From Jutongia hominis (GTDB taxonomy: Bacteria > Bacillota > Clostridia > Lachnospirales > Lachnospiraceae), in contig NZ_JACRSW010000015.1 of assembly GCF_014384965.1 (NCBI RefSeq), forward strand, positions 1-64,000: 64,000 nt of DNA, read 5' to 3'. The translations under genes were made by a program, and so were the position numbers. Below, in pieces: positions 54,359 through 62,405 of the stretch; within the stretch, counting starts at the first letter, position 1; each line of letters begins with the position of its first letter. The notes beneath the pieces are model-generated. The model had not been told where the DNA came from. It saw nothing but the letters and a program-made list of their open reading frames with translations, and searched no databases.

Positions 54359-54406
54359 AAAAATAAGGCTGAATCCCGATCATGATCTGATCAGAATTCA
54401 ACCTTA
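54359..54406 (-). terminator. Rho-independent terminator of the AbrB-type gene
   Basis: On the minus strand TAAGGTTGAAT pairs with ATTCAGCCTTA (one G-T wobble) and is followed by T5. It separates the regulator from the sirtuin gene. Confidence 0.8.
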
Positions 54407-54420
54407 TGTAATCTAAAAAA

Positions 54421-54678
54421 TTATTTTGTAATACCAGCAATCTTTGCAAGTTCTTCAATAGACTTCTTAGATACTTTAAGACCATGATATTCGATCAGGT
54501 CATCGGTTTCGCCGGTGAAAATGTCTTCCGGCTGGTATTTCTTTAATACGATACGATCATCATCCACAATGATCTCTAATGGTGCTCGATCTAAAATTCC
54601 CATAGAACGACGTAACTCTATTGGTAAAGTGATTCTGCCTAACTCATCTAGCTTTCTTACAATTCCGGTACTTACCAT
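54421..54678 (-). CDS. AbrB/SpoVT-type transition-state regulator
   Basis: An 85-residue swapped-hairpin DNA-binding protein: MVSTGIVRKLDELGRITLP, then IELRRSMGILDRAPLEI, then DDDRIVLKKYQPEDIFTGE. The first 50 residues are the AbrB DNA-binding fold; the tail differs from B. subtilis AbrB and should serve for oligomer contacts. Such regulators repress post-exponential genes. The ATG after AGAGGAGATTT is used; 30 codons of upstream frame have no ribosome site. A long inverted repeat lies in the promoter region. Confidence 0.95.
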   Translation of the reverse strand: MVSTGIVRKLDELGRITLPIELRRSMGILDRAPLEIIVDDDRIVLKKYQPEDIFTGETDDLIEYHGLKVSKKSIEELAKIAGITK

Positions 54679-54713
54679 AATTAAATCTCCTCTCAGGTCA
54701 AAAATAATAATGT

Positions 54714-54769
54714 CTTGAAAAATAGTACGAAATACATCTGTAAGCGTAGAAACAGTACAATTTTTCAAG
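54714..54769. promoter_or_regulatory. 15-bp inverted repeat upstream of the AbrB-type gene
   Basis: CTTGAAAAATAGTAC and GTACAATTTTTCAAG, one mismatch, 26 nt apart, 36-91 nt before the start codon. A likely operator or cruciform site; autoregulation by the AbrB protein is one option. Confidence 0.6.
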
Positions 54770-54920
54770 TGTTACTTTATCATATTGCTTTTCGTTTCGC
54801 AATGAGCGTATGGGTAAAATTTGTAAATTTATCATTTTTTAAGAAAGTATTATTTTATTTCAACGTGTTTTTTTAGAAAAAGAATAGAAAAGAAGAGGGA
54901 AAAATGGAGAAAATAGGATA

Positions 54921-54949
54921 TTGACGTATATTTTTTAAAACTATATAAT
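54921..54949 (+). promoter_or_regulatory. Strong promoter of the repeat-protein gene
   Basis: TTGACG and TATAAT with a 17-nt spacer, in an A/T-rich stretch. Confidence 0.8.
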
Positions 54950-55050
54950 AAAAAGATAGGAATGTTGCGTCGTATTTTTGCAGGATGACAAGACAGACAG
55001 TATCTGTACGTCGACATATGAATGAATATATAAAAAGAAAAGAGAATGTT

Positions 55051-55443
55051 ATGGTCAAACAGGGACAGAATGCTAAGACGATTTCCTGTATCAAAGCAGA
55101 TACAAAAGAACCGGTTGCCGGCAGAAACGGACATTATAAAAGAGTGCCGGTGGATACTATACTTTTGCGGGAAATGGATTATAAAAAGGAACAAAAAGCA
55201 GCCATCCATTTTGCAAAATATCTGAATGTACAGAAAGCAGTAAGCACAGAGACCAAATACCGGAAAGTAAAAAAGATATCCGGTCAGGAGACTGCATATC
55301 AGCCGATAAAGAAAATATCCGGTCAGGAGACTGCATATCAGCCGATAAAGAAAATATCCGGTCAGGAAATTGCTGATCAAAAGATAATAGACATACAGAA
55401 GAATAGAGAGATGACACTTGGCAGTCTCTTTTCGAACAAATAA
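55051..55443 (+). CDS. Small basic protein with three 13-residue repeats
   Basis: A 130-residue Lys/Gln-rich protein I do not recognise, without signal peptide. Residues 74-112 are three units of KKISGQETAYQPI, the third diverged. The frame is open for 22 more codons upstream (ATGs at 55018 and 54985); I chose the ATG after AAGAGAATG, though none of the three has a strong ribosome site. A strong promoter lies about 100 nt upstream. A lytic transglycosylase gene follows 100 nt later on the same strand. Confidence 0.6.
   Translation: MVKQGQNAKTISCIKADTKEPVAGRNGHYKRVPVDTILLREMDYKKEQKAAIHFAKYLNVQKAVSTETKYRKVKKISGQETAYQPIKKISGQETAYQPIKKISGQEIADQKIIDIQKNREMTLGSLFSNK
55270..55386 (+). repeat. Three 39-bp in-frame repeats
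   Basis: Units start AAGAAAATATCCGGTCAGGA and code for KKISGQETAYQPI. The first two are nearly identical; the third is shifted in its second half. The unit's first 20 bases match about 16 of 20 in the 38-bp minisatellite near 44.6 kb. Confidence 0.9.
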
Positions 55444-55543
55444 AAGAATTGCAAAAGTTTATATGCAATGAAAATTCAGGAAGAATCTGTCAAAGAAGAT
55501 AACGGAAAATAAGCTCACAGAAGGAAACAAAGGAGGGAATGTC

Positions 55544-56248
55544 ATGGTAGAAAGTATTTCTTATTTAAATATCAAGCCGTATGAGACATATACAGATGGA
55601 AAAGCACGCCAGACAACTCTTACCAGTTTTGAAAATGTACTCCATAAAGAGGAAAAAGGAACCGTCGCTTCAAAAGAGCAGACGGATACAGAGAAGACAG
55701 ACACAGACAAAACAGCGAAAATCGATGACAGCGCAAAGCAGGTTGTTTTTGTGAATCCTGCGAATGGTCAGAAAGTGATTTATGAAGATGTTGCAAAGGA
55801 AGCAAAAAAAACAGCAGCTTCATCTAATACTACGACAGCAGATTCGATGAAAACGACAAAATACGATTCGATCTTTAAAAAAGCGGCAAAGAAATATAAT
55901 GTATCGGAAAGCCTGTTAAAAGGCATTGCAAAAGCAGAGTCAAACTTTAATGCAAAAGATGTATCAAGCTCGGGTGCAATGGGCGTAATGCAATTAATGC
56001 CGGAGACAGCAAAAGGTCTTGGTGTATCGAATCCTTATGATCCGGAAGAAAATATTATGGGTGGGGCAAAATGCATCGCACAAAAGATCAAGGAATTTAA
56101 TGGAGATATCCGCTTAGCATTGGCTGCGTACAATGCAGGAAGCGGTGCCGTAAAGCGAAACGGTGGTATCCCTTCTTATTGTAAATCATACGTTTCTAAA
56201 GTATTAAGTTATAAGAAGGCATTTGAGACTGCAAAATCTGCATCATAA
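55544..56248 (+). CDS. Lytic transglycosylase (SLT/LysM-type goose-lysozyme fold), no signal peptide
   Basis: A 234-residue protein with an SLT domain at about 108-232. Catalytic Glu132 lies in IAKAESNFN, followed by GAMGVMQLMPETAKGLGV and YNAGSGAVKRNGGIP, the two further conserved SLT motifs. The first 105 residues are Thr/Lys/Asp-rich and probably disordered, and show no signal peptide or membrane helix. Export may use another route, for instance the flagellar system as for rod-associated muramidases, or the enzyme may be released by lysis. AAAGGAGG gives a clear start. Confidence 0.9.
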   Translation: MVESISYLNIKPYETYTDGKARQTTLTSFENVLHKEEKGTVASKEQTDTEKTDTDKTAKIDDSAKQVVFVNPANGQKVIYEDVAKEAKKTAASSNTTTADSMKTTKYDSIFKKAAKKYNVSESLLKGIAKAESNFNAKDVSSSGAMGVMQLMPETAKGLGVSNPYDPEENIMGGAKCIAQKIKEFNGDIRLALAAYNAGSGAVKRNGGIPSYCKSYVSKVLSYKKAFETAKSAS

Positions 56249-56263
56249 AAAGTTCGTACATAA

Positions 56264-56887
56264 TTATATATGCTGGTAATAAAAGACAGCAAGCTGTGTG
56301 CGGTCACGCAGTTCTAATTTTTCTAATATATGACTCAGATAGTTGCGGACAGTTCCTTCACTTAGAAAGAGCTGAGCCGCAATTTCTTTATTGCTGAGTC
56401 CGTCAGCAATCAATTCAATGATCTGTAATTCCTTTTTGGAAATAGCATATGCAGAATAATCAAAAGAAGATTTTTGTTGTAAAAAGTCAGGCAGCTTGGA
56501 GATTACTTCTGTTCCAAAGACACTCTGACCGCTTTTGACGGCTTTTAAAGCAGGATAAATGCTGTTATAATCCTGCTTTAATAAGTAACCTTTCGCACCG
56601 ATCTGTAATGCTTTGATAATATATTCATCATCATTAAAAGTAGTCAGAAGAAGTATTTTGGCATCTTTGTCCTGTTTTAAGATTTCTTCGGTGGCTTGTA
56701 ATCCATCAACTTCTTTCATCTGAATATCGGTTAATAAAATATCGGGATGGTATTTGAGGTAAAGAGCAATAGCATCTTTGCCATCCTGTCCGATTGCTGC
56801 AACTTCAATATCGTCATTGCTTTCTAAAATTGTTTTTAATGCTGTCGTTACAAGAATATCATCATCTACGATCACGATCTGTATCAT
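56264..56887 (-). CDS. NarL/FixJ-family response regulator
   Basis: A 207-residue regulator. The receiver has the acidic residues VDDDILV and phosphorylated Asp54 (LLTDIQMKEVDG), then LLTTFNDDEYI and AKGYLLKQD. The LuxR-type HTH is at about 142-202 (SKKELQIIELIADGLSNKEI, then LFLSEGTVRNYLSHIL). The ATG after AAAGGAGG is used; the upstream extension is not family-like. It overlaps the end of its kinase gene by 26 nt. It probably acts on the divergent ABC exporter and its own promoter. Confidence 0.96.
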   Translation of the reverse strand: MIQIVIVDDDILVTTALKTILESNDDIEVAAIGQDGKDAIALYLKYHPDILLTDIQMKEVDGLQATEEILKQDKDAKILLLTTFNDDEYIIKALQIGAKGYLLKQDYNSIYPALKAVKSGQSVFGTEVISKLPDFLQQKSSFDYSAYAISKKELQIIELIADGLSNKEIAAQLFLSEGTVRNYLSHILEKLELRDRTQLAVFYYQHI

Positions 56888-57965
56888 TTTTTTCCTCCTT
56901 TTTCGGTATTGAAATGAAAATGCGAAAACCATTCCTGGCAGTAATCTGTATCATACCATTGGCATTTTGTACCCGTTCCTGCATATTGATCATACCGATT
57001 CCGGAAGTGTGGTCAGACCATTTTTGTACATTTTCACTGCTTCCGTTATCCTGTGTGATCAACTGATAGAAAGCCGGATGTTCCCGCAATGAGATATCAA
57101 TACGGGTTGCATTGCTGTGTTTGGCGGTGTTTGTAAGAGCTTCCTTTACGATCGACAGAAATGTATAGCGGATATTGGCAGGCAGCTCCGATTCGATATC
57201 ATATTTCAAATTTACTTTACAAAAAGTATAATTCTGAATCAGACTATGTAAGCTTTTTTGCAAATCAATCGAGTTGTCATGCAGGTTATGTACACTCGAT
57301 CGGATATTATCCATTGTCTGCGTTAATGTATCTTCTAAAAGAGTCAGGGAATCCGTTATCTTCTGATCCTGATTTATCGTTTTGACCGCACCAAGCAGCA
57401 GAATCGCTCTGGTCAGCATATGCCCGACGTTATCATGGATCTCGCGGGCAATGCGGTTTCGCTCCTGCAAGGTGGCATTATGGATCTCATAATTCTGATT
57501 TTTAAGCAAAGTCTGGTTTCGCTCTCTTAAAAGAATATCGTGCTCAGTTGTATCGTCGCGAAGAGAAAAGTATTGCTGTTGTAATCCTTCGAGTTTTCTT
57601 ATCAATATAGCGATCCAGAAAGCGGTTCCGTTTTGTAAAAGGGAAAGAAACAGCAGGAGAGAATCGGCATGGAACTGATACAGAATACCGATTGCAAGGA
57701 GTGGCAGAGGGACAAAGCACTTTTTATATGTAATGGAAAATGTCAGCATAGGAAAAAAGATGACGAATTCTTTTTGAAATAATGCCAAAACAGCATAAAG
57801 AGCAAACAGCAGCAGGAAAACATTTGTCTGATTAAAAAAATAAGATAACGACAATACAAAAAGGGAACAAAGCATAGCGATTATGGCAATGTTGTTGCTG
57901 CATATCTGAAAAAACATTGTACAGCAAAAGCAAAAAAGCAGAAAATGACTAATAAAAATGCGCAA
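56862..57965 (-). CDS. HisKA_3-type sensor histidine kinase (LiaS/DesK-like)
   Basis: A 367-residue kinase with four to six closely packed membrane helices in the first 125 residues and no extracellular domain, as in envelope-stress and drug-sensing kinases. The coiled coil is at about 130-170. The phospho-acceptor motif RIAREIHDNVGHML has His177. The ATPase domain shows EALTNTAKHS, then DNGS (diverged D box), then SGIGMINMQERV. The start is TTG, 5 nt after GGAGGGG. It is co-translated with the regulator downstream and divergent from the ABC exporter 0.9 kb away. Confidence 0.95.
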   Translation of the reverse strand: MRIFISHFLLFCFCCTMFFQICSNNIAIIAMLCSLFVLSLSYFFNQTNVFLLLFALYAVLALFQKEFVIFFPMLTFSITYKKCFVPLPLLAIGILYQFHADSLLLFLSLLQNGTAFWIAILIRKLEGLQQQYFSLRDDTTEHDILLRERNQTLLKNQNYEIHNATLQERNRIAREIHDNVGHMLTRAILLLGAVKTINQDQKITDSLTLLEDTLTQTMDNIRSSVHNLHDNSIDLQKSLHSLIQNYTFCKVNLKYDIESELPANIRYTFLSIVKEALTNTAKHSNATRIDISLREHPAFYQLITQDNGSSENVQKWSDHTSGIGMINMQERVQNANGMIQITARNGFRIFISIPKKEEKNDTDRDRR

Positions 57966-57998
57966 TGCAACCCCTCCTCATATCTTAAGTTCCACAAA

Positions 57999-58537
57999 CA
58001 TTTGCAAAACATACCACCGTACTGTGATGACCATCCTCACAACAAAGAAATGAGATGCGTCATATTAGTAGATTTCATTTGTGTTTCTATTTCTTTTTTA
58101 TTTTTTGGATAGACACGACGGCTGATTAGAATTTCTGATTTTTTAAGCTTTTTTGCTTATTGGGCGCGGTTCATAACTATAGGGGCGACTCAGCCTGAGT
58201 AGCATTGCTGTTTGGGACACGCTCCCGCTTCGCAAAGCCACGTAGCACACACATAGCACTGCAAAAAGCAAATGCTCTTTTTGCAGCGCAAGTGGCGACG
58301 GGCTTTGAGATTCCCAAACAGCAATGTACATCAGACAGGTCCTGCCCCTATATCAGATGAGAGCGCCCATAATCAAAAGCAAAAAAGCAAAAAATCCCAG
58401 AAATTCTTATCAGGCGAAACAGTGCTTCAAAAAATAAAAAGAAATAGAAACACAATTCGGACTCTAAGGATATGACGCATTGTAATATTTGCAAGTGTGA
58501 GGATGGTCTCAATGCAATATAGTGTGTTTTGCAAATG
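57999..58537. repeat. Large imperfect palindrome, copy 2 (539 bp)
   Basis: The same element as the copy at 50.1 kb. Outer arms CATTTGCAAAAC and GTTTTGCAAATG are perfect complements here. The inner core is almost identical to copy 1, except that the apex differs in sequence yet still pairs (CTGCAAAAAG with CTTTTTGCAG). It sits between the two-component system and the ABC exporter, both reading outward. The 918-nt spacer also holds the TGACA palindrome and a TATAAT box, and no gene. Confidence 0.92.
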
Positions 58538-58687
58538 TCTTTGGAATTTCAGCTTATCATGTGGGGGACGTGTCTGTCAATTATTTGAAATGCCGGCTGT
58601 AGATAGGAGATATGCATAGAAATGATTGTAGGGAATGTCAGGATACAGGAATTGTATAGAGGGAAGGGGTGCCAGGCGGTGACTTTA

Positions 58688-58716
58688 TGACATTTGTCAC
58701 ATGGAAGTTGTGACAC
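58688..58716. promoter_or_regulatory. Candidate response-regulator site before the ABC exporter
   Basis: TGACATTTGTCA is a perfect 12-bp palindrome; a related half-site TTGTGACAC follows 8 nt later, and a TATAAT box 30 nt after that (58747-58752). NarL-type regulators bind such paired inverted sites, and the pair lies between such a regulator and an exporter. Confidence 0.5.
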
Positions 58717-58883
58717 TTAGAACTATTTTTATATGATACAAGACGATATAATAAAGGTGTCATAAAGAAAAACGCATGCTGGTAAGTGAAATACAAGCCG
58801 GAAGTGCAAAAAGAACAAAGTATACCGGCAAGTGGAATAAAAGACCAAAGTATCACAACATCATGGAAGGAATGAGTGCAAAT

Positions 58884-59813
58884 ATGATAAAAATTGAGAA
58901 TTTAGTAAAGCGATATGGCAATCTGGTTGCCTTAGATCATCTGGATCTTGAGATTGCAAAGGGAGAAATCTTTGGACTGCTAGGTCCGAACGGATGTGGG
59001 AAAACAACAGCGATCGGCTGCATTCTTGCACTTTTAAGATATGACAAAGGTGAAATTACGATCTGTAGTGAAAAGATGACACCCGAAAGTTATGATCTGA
59101 AAAGAAAGATTGGCATTGTGCCACAGGAAGTTGCCGTTTTTGATCAGCTTACGGTACAGGAAAATATTGATTATTTCTGTGGTTTGTATTTGCCAGACAG
59201 AAAAAAGAGGAAAGAATATGTTGAAGATGCGATCACATTTGTTGGATTAAATGATTACAAAAAAATGTATCCGAAGCAATTATCGGGCGGACTGCTGCGA
59301 AGATTAAATATTGCCTGTGGTATTGCACACAAGCCGGAGATCATTTTTATGGATGAGCCGACAGTGGCAGTCGATCCGCAGAGCCGTAATCATATATTAG
59401 AAGGAATCCGCAAATTGAATCAGACAGGAGCAACGATCATTTACACTTCACATTATATGGAAGAAGTAGAGCAGATCTGCACACAGATTGCCATTTTAGA
59501 TCATGGACAATGCATCGCAAAAGGAACCAAAGAAGAGTTAAAACAAATGATCCGAACAGGCGAAAAGATTACTGTAGAAGAAGCTGCCCTAAGCGATCAG
59601 CAGCTTGAGCATATCAGACAGATGGAGCAGGTTTATGCAGTGGATTATCAGGAACAGGTTCTTTTAGTACGATTTGATGGAACGGATCATAATATTGTAA
59701 AACTTTTGCAATATCTACAAGAGCAAACGATTTGCTTTGGCAGAGTGTACTCAGAACTGCCTACATTAAATGATGTATTCTTAGAAATTACAGGGAAGAG
59801 CTTACGTGATTAA
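58884..59813 (+). CDS. ABC transporter ATP-binding protein (ABC-2 exporter type)
   Basis: A 309-residue ATPase: KIENLVKRYGNLVALDHLDL opens the domain, Walker A is GPNGCGKTT, the signature is LSGGLLRRLN (Gln of LSGGQ replaced by Leu), Walker B is IIFMDEPTVAVD, and the H-loop is YTSHYMEEVE. The C-terminal about 90 residues are the regulatory extension of the drug/antibiotic exporter group. I use the ATG right before KIENLV; the frame is open 36 codons further and two internal ATGs (58863, 58872) are possible, with GGAAGGA nearby. It forms an operon with two membrane genes (57 nt, then overlap). Confidence 0.93.
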   Translation: MIKIENLVKRYGNLVALDHLDLEIAKGEIFGLLGPNGCGKTTAIGCILALLRYDKGEITICSEKMTPESYDLKRKIGIVPQEVAVFDQLTVQENIDYFCGLYLPDRKKRKEYVEDAITFVGLNDYKKMYPKQLSGGLLRRLNIACGIAHKPEIIFMDEPTVAVDPQSRNHILEGIRKLNQTGATIIYTSHYMEEVEQICTQIAILDHGQCIAKGTKEELKQMIRTGEKITVEEAALSDQQLEHIRQMEQVYAVDYQEQVLLVRFDGTDHNIVKLLQYLQEQTICFGRVYSELPTLNDVFLEITGKSLRD

Positions 59814-59870
59814 AGGACATACATAGAAAAGCAGATAATAGAAATTATCAGGAAAAAGGAGAACGATAGA

Positions 59871-60998
59871 ATGATTAAATATAGTCTTTTACGTATATTG
59901 CGTGACCGGGTGACTATTTTTTGGGCATTGTGCTTTCCATTTATTCTCGCAACTCTTTTTGAAGTATCTTTTGGTCATATGAACGACAGTTTAGACCAGA
60001 TACAGACAGCGGTTGTAGTCAAAAGAGATGGGCAGACGGCACAGACGTTTCAAAAATTTTTAAAAGAGGTACAAAAAGAAGATAATGATCTGCTCGCTGT
60101 TTCTACAATGGATCAAAAAGAAGCCGATCGGAAATTAAAGTCAGAAAAGATTGCCGGATATTATCTGTTAGGAGAAGATGTCAGCCTGACGGTAGCAGGA
60201 AATGGCGTGCCGGAAAGTGTTTTACAATCTTTGATGGAAAGCTATGACAGCCAGGCAGCGTATTTGAAAACAATCCTTAAAGAAAAACCGCAACAGCTTG
60301 CTGCCGTCACGCAGAAGATTGGAAAAAATGTACTAAAAAGTGCAACGGTAAAAGAAGTGACGCTGAGTGGTAAGAAAGTGGATGGAATGATTCAGTATTT
60401 CTTTTCTGCGGTGGCAATGGCATGTATGTTTGGATGCTTTTTAGGCATGGAGGCAGCCATTCGTTTGCAAGCCAATGTAAAAGCAGTTGCGGCAAGACGC
60501 TGTGTGAGCAGTACGTCCAAAATGAAAATGGCATTGGCTGATATTGCAATGGTGATCTTAGTTGATTATGTTTTTGTCGTATTGTTTCTTGTCTATCTGG
60601 TCTTTGGTTTAAAGAAAGATTTTGGAAACAATCCTGCACCGATCCTTTTGATCACATTTGCCGGCTGTCTGATCGGAGCTTCCATGGGACTTTTGGTTGG
60701 CAGTATCGGAAAATGGGGTGAAGATGTCAAAGTAGCGATCATTCTTTCGGTCAGCCTTGGCACTACATTCTTATCCGGTCTTATGGTAAGCGGAATCAAA
60801 GGACTGATCGAAAAATATTGTCCGATCCTTAACCGGATCAACCCGTCAGCCCTGATCACCGATGCGTTGTACAGCGTTGCGGTATATCCTGATGTGGCAC
60901 GTTACCGTCAGGATGTTGCAATCATGCTTCTAATGGGAGCTTTATGTATTGCTATAGTATTCTTTTTGACAAGGAGGGTTCGCTATGACAGTATTTAA
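59871..60998 (+). CDS. ABC-2 type permease subunit 1
   Basis: A 375-residue membrane protein of the ABC-2 plan: one N-terminal helix (about 15-35), a large extracellular part (about 35-165), then five helices (about 175-370). IGKWGEDVKVAIILSVSLG and the CPILNRINPSALITDALYSV loop are typical of the NatB/YhaP-type group. With its partner and the ATPase it should export a drug, lipid or peptide. AAGGAGAACG precedes the ATG. It ends within the next gene (14-nt overlap). Confidence 0.9.
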   Translation: MIKYSLLRILRDRVTIFWALCFPFILATLFEVSFGHMNDSLDQIQTAVVVKRDGQTAQTFQKFLKEVQKEDNDLLAVSTMDQKEADRKLKSEKIAGYYLLGEDVSLTVAGNGVPESVLQSLMESYDSQAAYLKTILKEKPQQLAAVTQKIGKNVLKSATVKEVTLSGKKVDGMIQYFFSAVAMACMFGCFLGMEAAIRLQANVKAVAARRCVSSTSKMKMALADIAMVILVDYVFVVLFLVYLVFGLKKDFGNNPAPILLITFAGCLIGASMGLLVGSIGKWGEDVKVAIILSVSLGTTFLSGLMVSGIKGLIEKYCPILNRINPSALITDALYSVAVYPDVARYRQDVAIMLLMGALCIAIVFFLTRRVRYDSI

Positions 60999-62136
60999 AG
61001 GTTATATGCTGCTTGCTAAGAGAAATATCAAAGGGATCATAGTTTATTTTACTATATTTACCGGGATCGCTGTTGCAATGGGAATGTCAAGGAACGGAAA
61101 GTTTAGCTCATTTACGGCAACGAAGCTGAATATTGCAGTTGTAGATTGCGATCGGAGCGAATGTTCTGAGGAAGTAGTACGTTTCTTAAAAAAGAACCAT
61201 CATGTAACAGAAGCGTCCTATGATCCGTCTGCCTTGCAAGAAAGGCTTTATTATGAGGATGTCAAACTTGTTGTGTGTATACAAAAAGGATTTGAGAAAG
61301 ATACACTGTCAGGAAAAGGTGGCGGGATCGAATATACACAAAATCCCGGAGAATATAATGGAATGTATGTGGAAGCACAATTAAATCGTCTGGTGCAGAA
61401 CATGAAGCAATATTATGATGCCGGATACAGCGTTTCAGAAAGTTATGACAAAGTCGCAAAACAGCCGCAAAGCAAAGTTCATATGGAAAATATCAATGGA
61501 AATGGAGGGCAGGAAGCTGGTTATGTCGGGTTCTTCCGCTTTTATCCATATCTGATGTTAGCCGTCTTATGTACGATTTTGGGGACATTGCTGGTAGAAT
61601 TTCGCAACAAAAATGTGAAAATGCGCCTGAATGCATCGAGTGTCAGCTTATTTTCACAAAATATAACATCTATTTTTGTGTTTTTAATGATCGGTTGTAT
61701 ACTTTATGCTGTTACAATGCTTTTGGCATTTGCAATACATGGCAGGAAACTTGTGACAGCACCAAATCTCTGGTATTATTTTTTGAACAGTTTTCTTGTT
61801 ATGCTGATATCATTAGCTATTTCTTTTCTTGTCGGGTTGTTTGTCAAAAACCGACAGCAGGTATCGATCATTGTGACACCGATTTCTCTGGCGTTTTGTT
61901 TCTTATGCGGTGTCTTTGTACCGATACAATATATGCCGGATGGGATCGTGCATATTGCAAGATTTCTACCAATCTACTGGTTTGAAACTGTCAATGATCT
62001 GCTTGCAAAACATGCAGATATTAGTGGTCATATTCAGAGTCAGATCCTTCGTGGTATGGGTATGGAGCTGTTGTTTTTCATTGTTTTGATCAGTTGCAGC
62101 ATGGCAGTTGCAAAATACCAGCAGCAGGAAGGATAG
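60985..62136 (+). CDS. ABC-2 type permease subunit 2
   Basis: A 383-residue membrane protein with the same plan as its neighbour: N-terminal helix, external part (about 40-180), then five or six helices from about 185. ATKLNIAVVDCDRSE and LPIYWFETVNDLLAK are family-like. The two permeases have clearly diverged, so they probably form a heterodimer. It overlaps subunit 1 by 14 nt with AAGGAGG inside that gene. A 13-bp perfect hairpin without a T-run and then a good terminator follow. Confidence 0.9.
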   Translation: MTVFKGYMLLAKRNIKGIIVYFTIFTGIAVAMGMSRNGKFSSFTATKLNIAVVDCDRSECSEEVVRFLKKNHHVTEASYDPSALQERLYYEDVKLVVCIQKGFEKDTLSGKGGGIEYTQNPGEYNGMYVEAQLNRLVQNMKQYYDAGYSVSESYDKVAKQPQSKVHMENINGNGGQEAGYVGFFRFYPYLMLAVLCTILGTLLVEFRNKNVKMRLNASSVSLFSQNITSIFVFLMIGCILYAVTMLLAFAIHGRKLVTAPNLWYYFLNSFLVMLISLAISFLVGLFVKNRQQVSIIVTPISLAFCFLCGVFVPIQYMPDGIVHIARFLPIYWFETVNDLLAKHADISGHIQSQILRGMGMELLFFIVLISCSMAVAKYQQQEG

Positions 62137-62160
62137 TGATAGAAAATCCTAAGGGGAACA

Positions 62161-62206
62161 TTCATAAACTGTTTAGCCGGTATATACAGGAAGAACAGTT
62201 TATGAA
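62161..62206 (+). repeat. 13-bp perfect inverted repeat after the ABC operon
   Basis: TTCATAAACTGTT and AACAGTTTATGAA with a 20-nt loop and no T-run. It may protect the transcript 3' end. Confidence 0.7.
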
Positions 62207-62275
62207 ATGCTGAAGAATAGAAAAATCCGGAAAGATGTCCGGCTGACAGATTGCGATAAGTAAAATACATTTTGA

Positions 62276-62302
62276 AAAAGTCTATTTTGAATAGACTTTT
62301 TT
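62276..62302 (+). terminator. Rho-independent terminator of the ABC operon
   Basis: AAAAGTCTATT and AATAGACTTTT form a tight stem with a T-run. Confidence 0.88.
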
Positions 62303-62405
62303 GTTTGTAATCGCTATAATAGGTGCAAGTATTAAAAGGATGTTTGTATTCTGATGGAAAATAACATAGCAGATATATTTGCTTTATCGGATGGAGGGAA
62401 AATTG

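Noticed and set aside
58143..58475. Overlapping frames on both strands of the second large palindrome
   Set aside because: They arise from the repeat; products differ from those of copy 1 and look like no protein.
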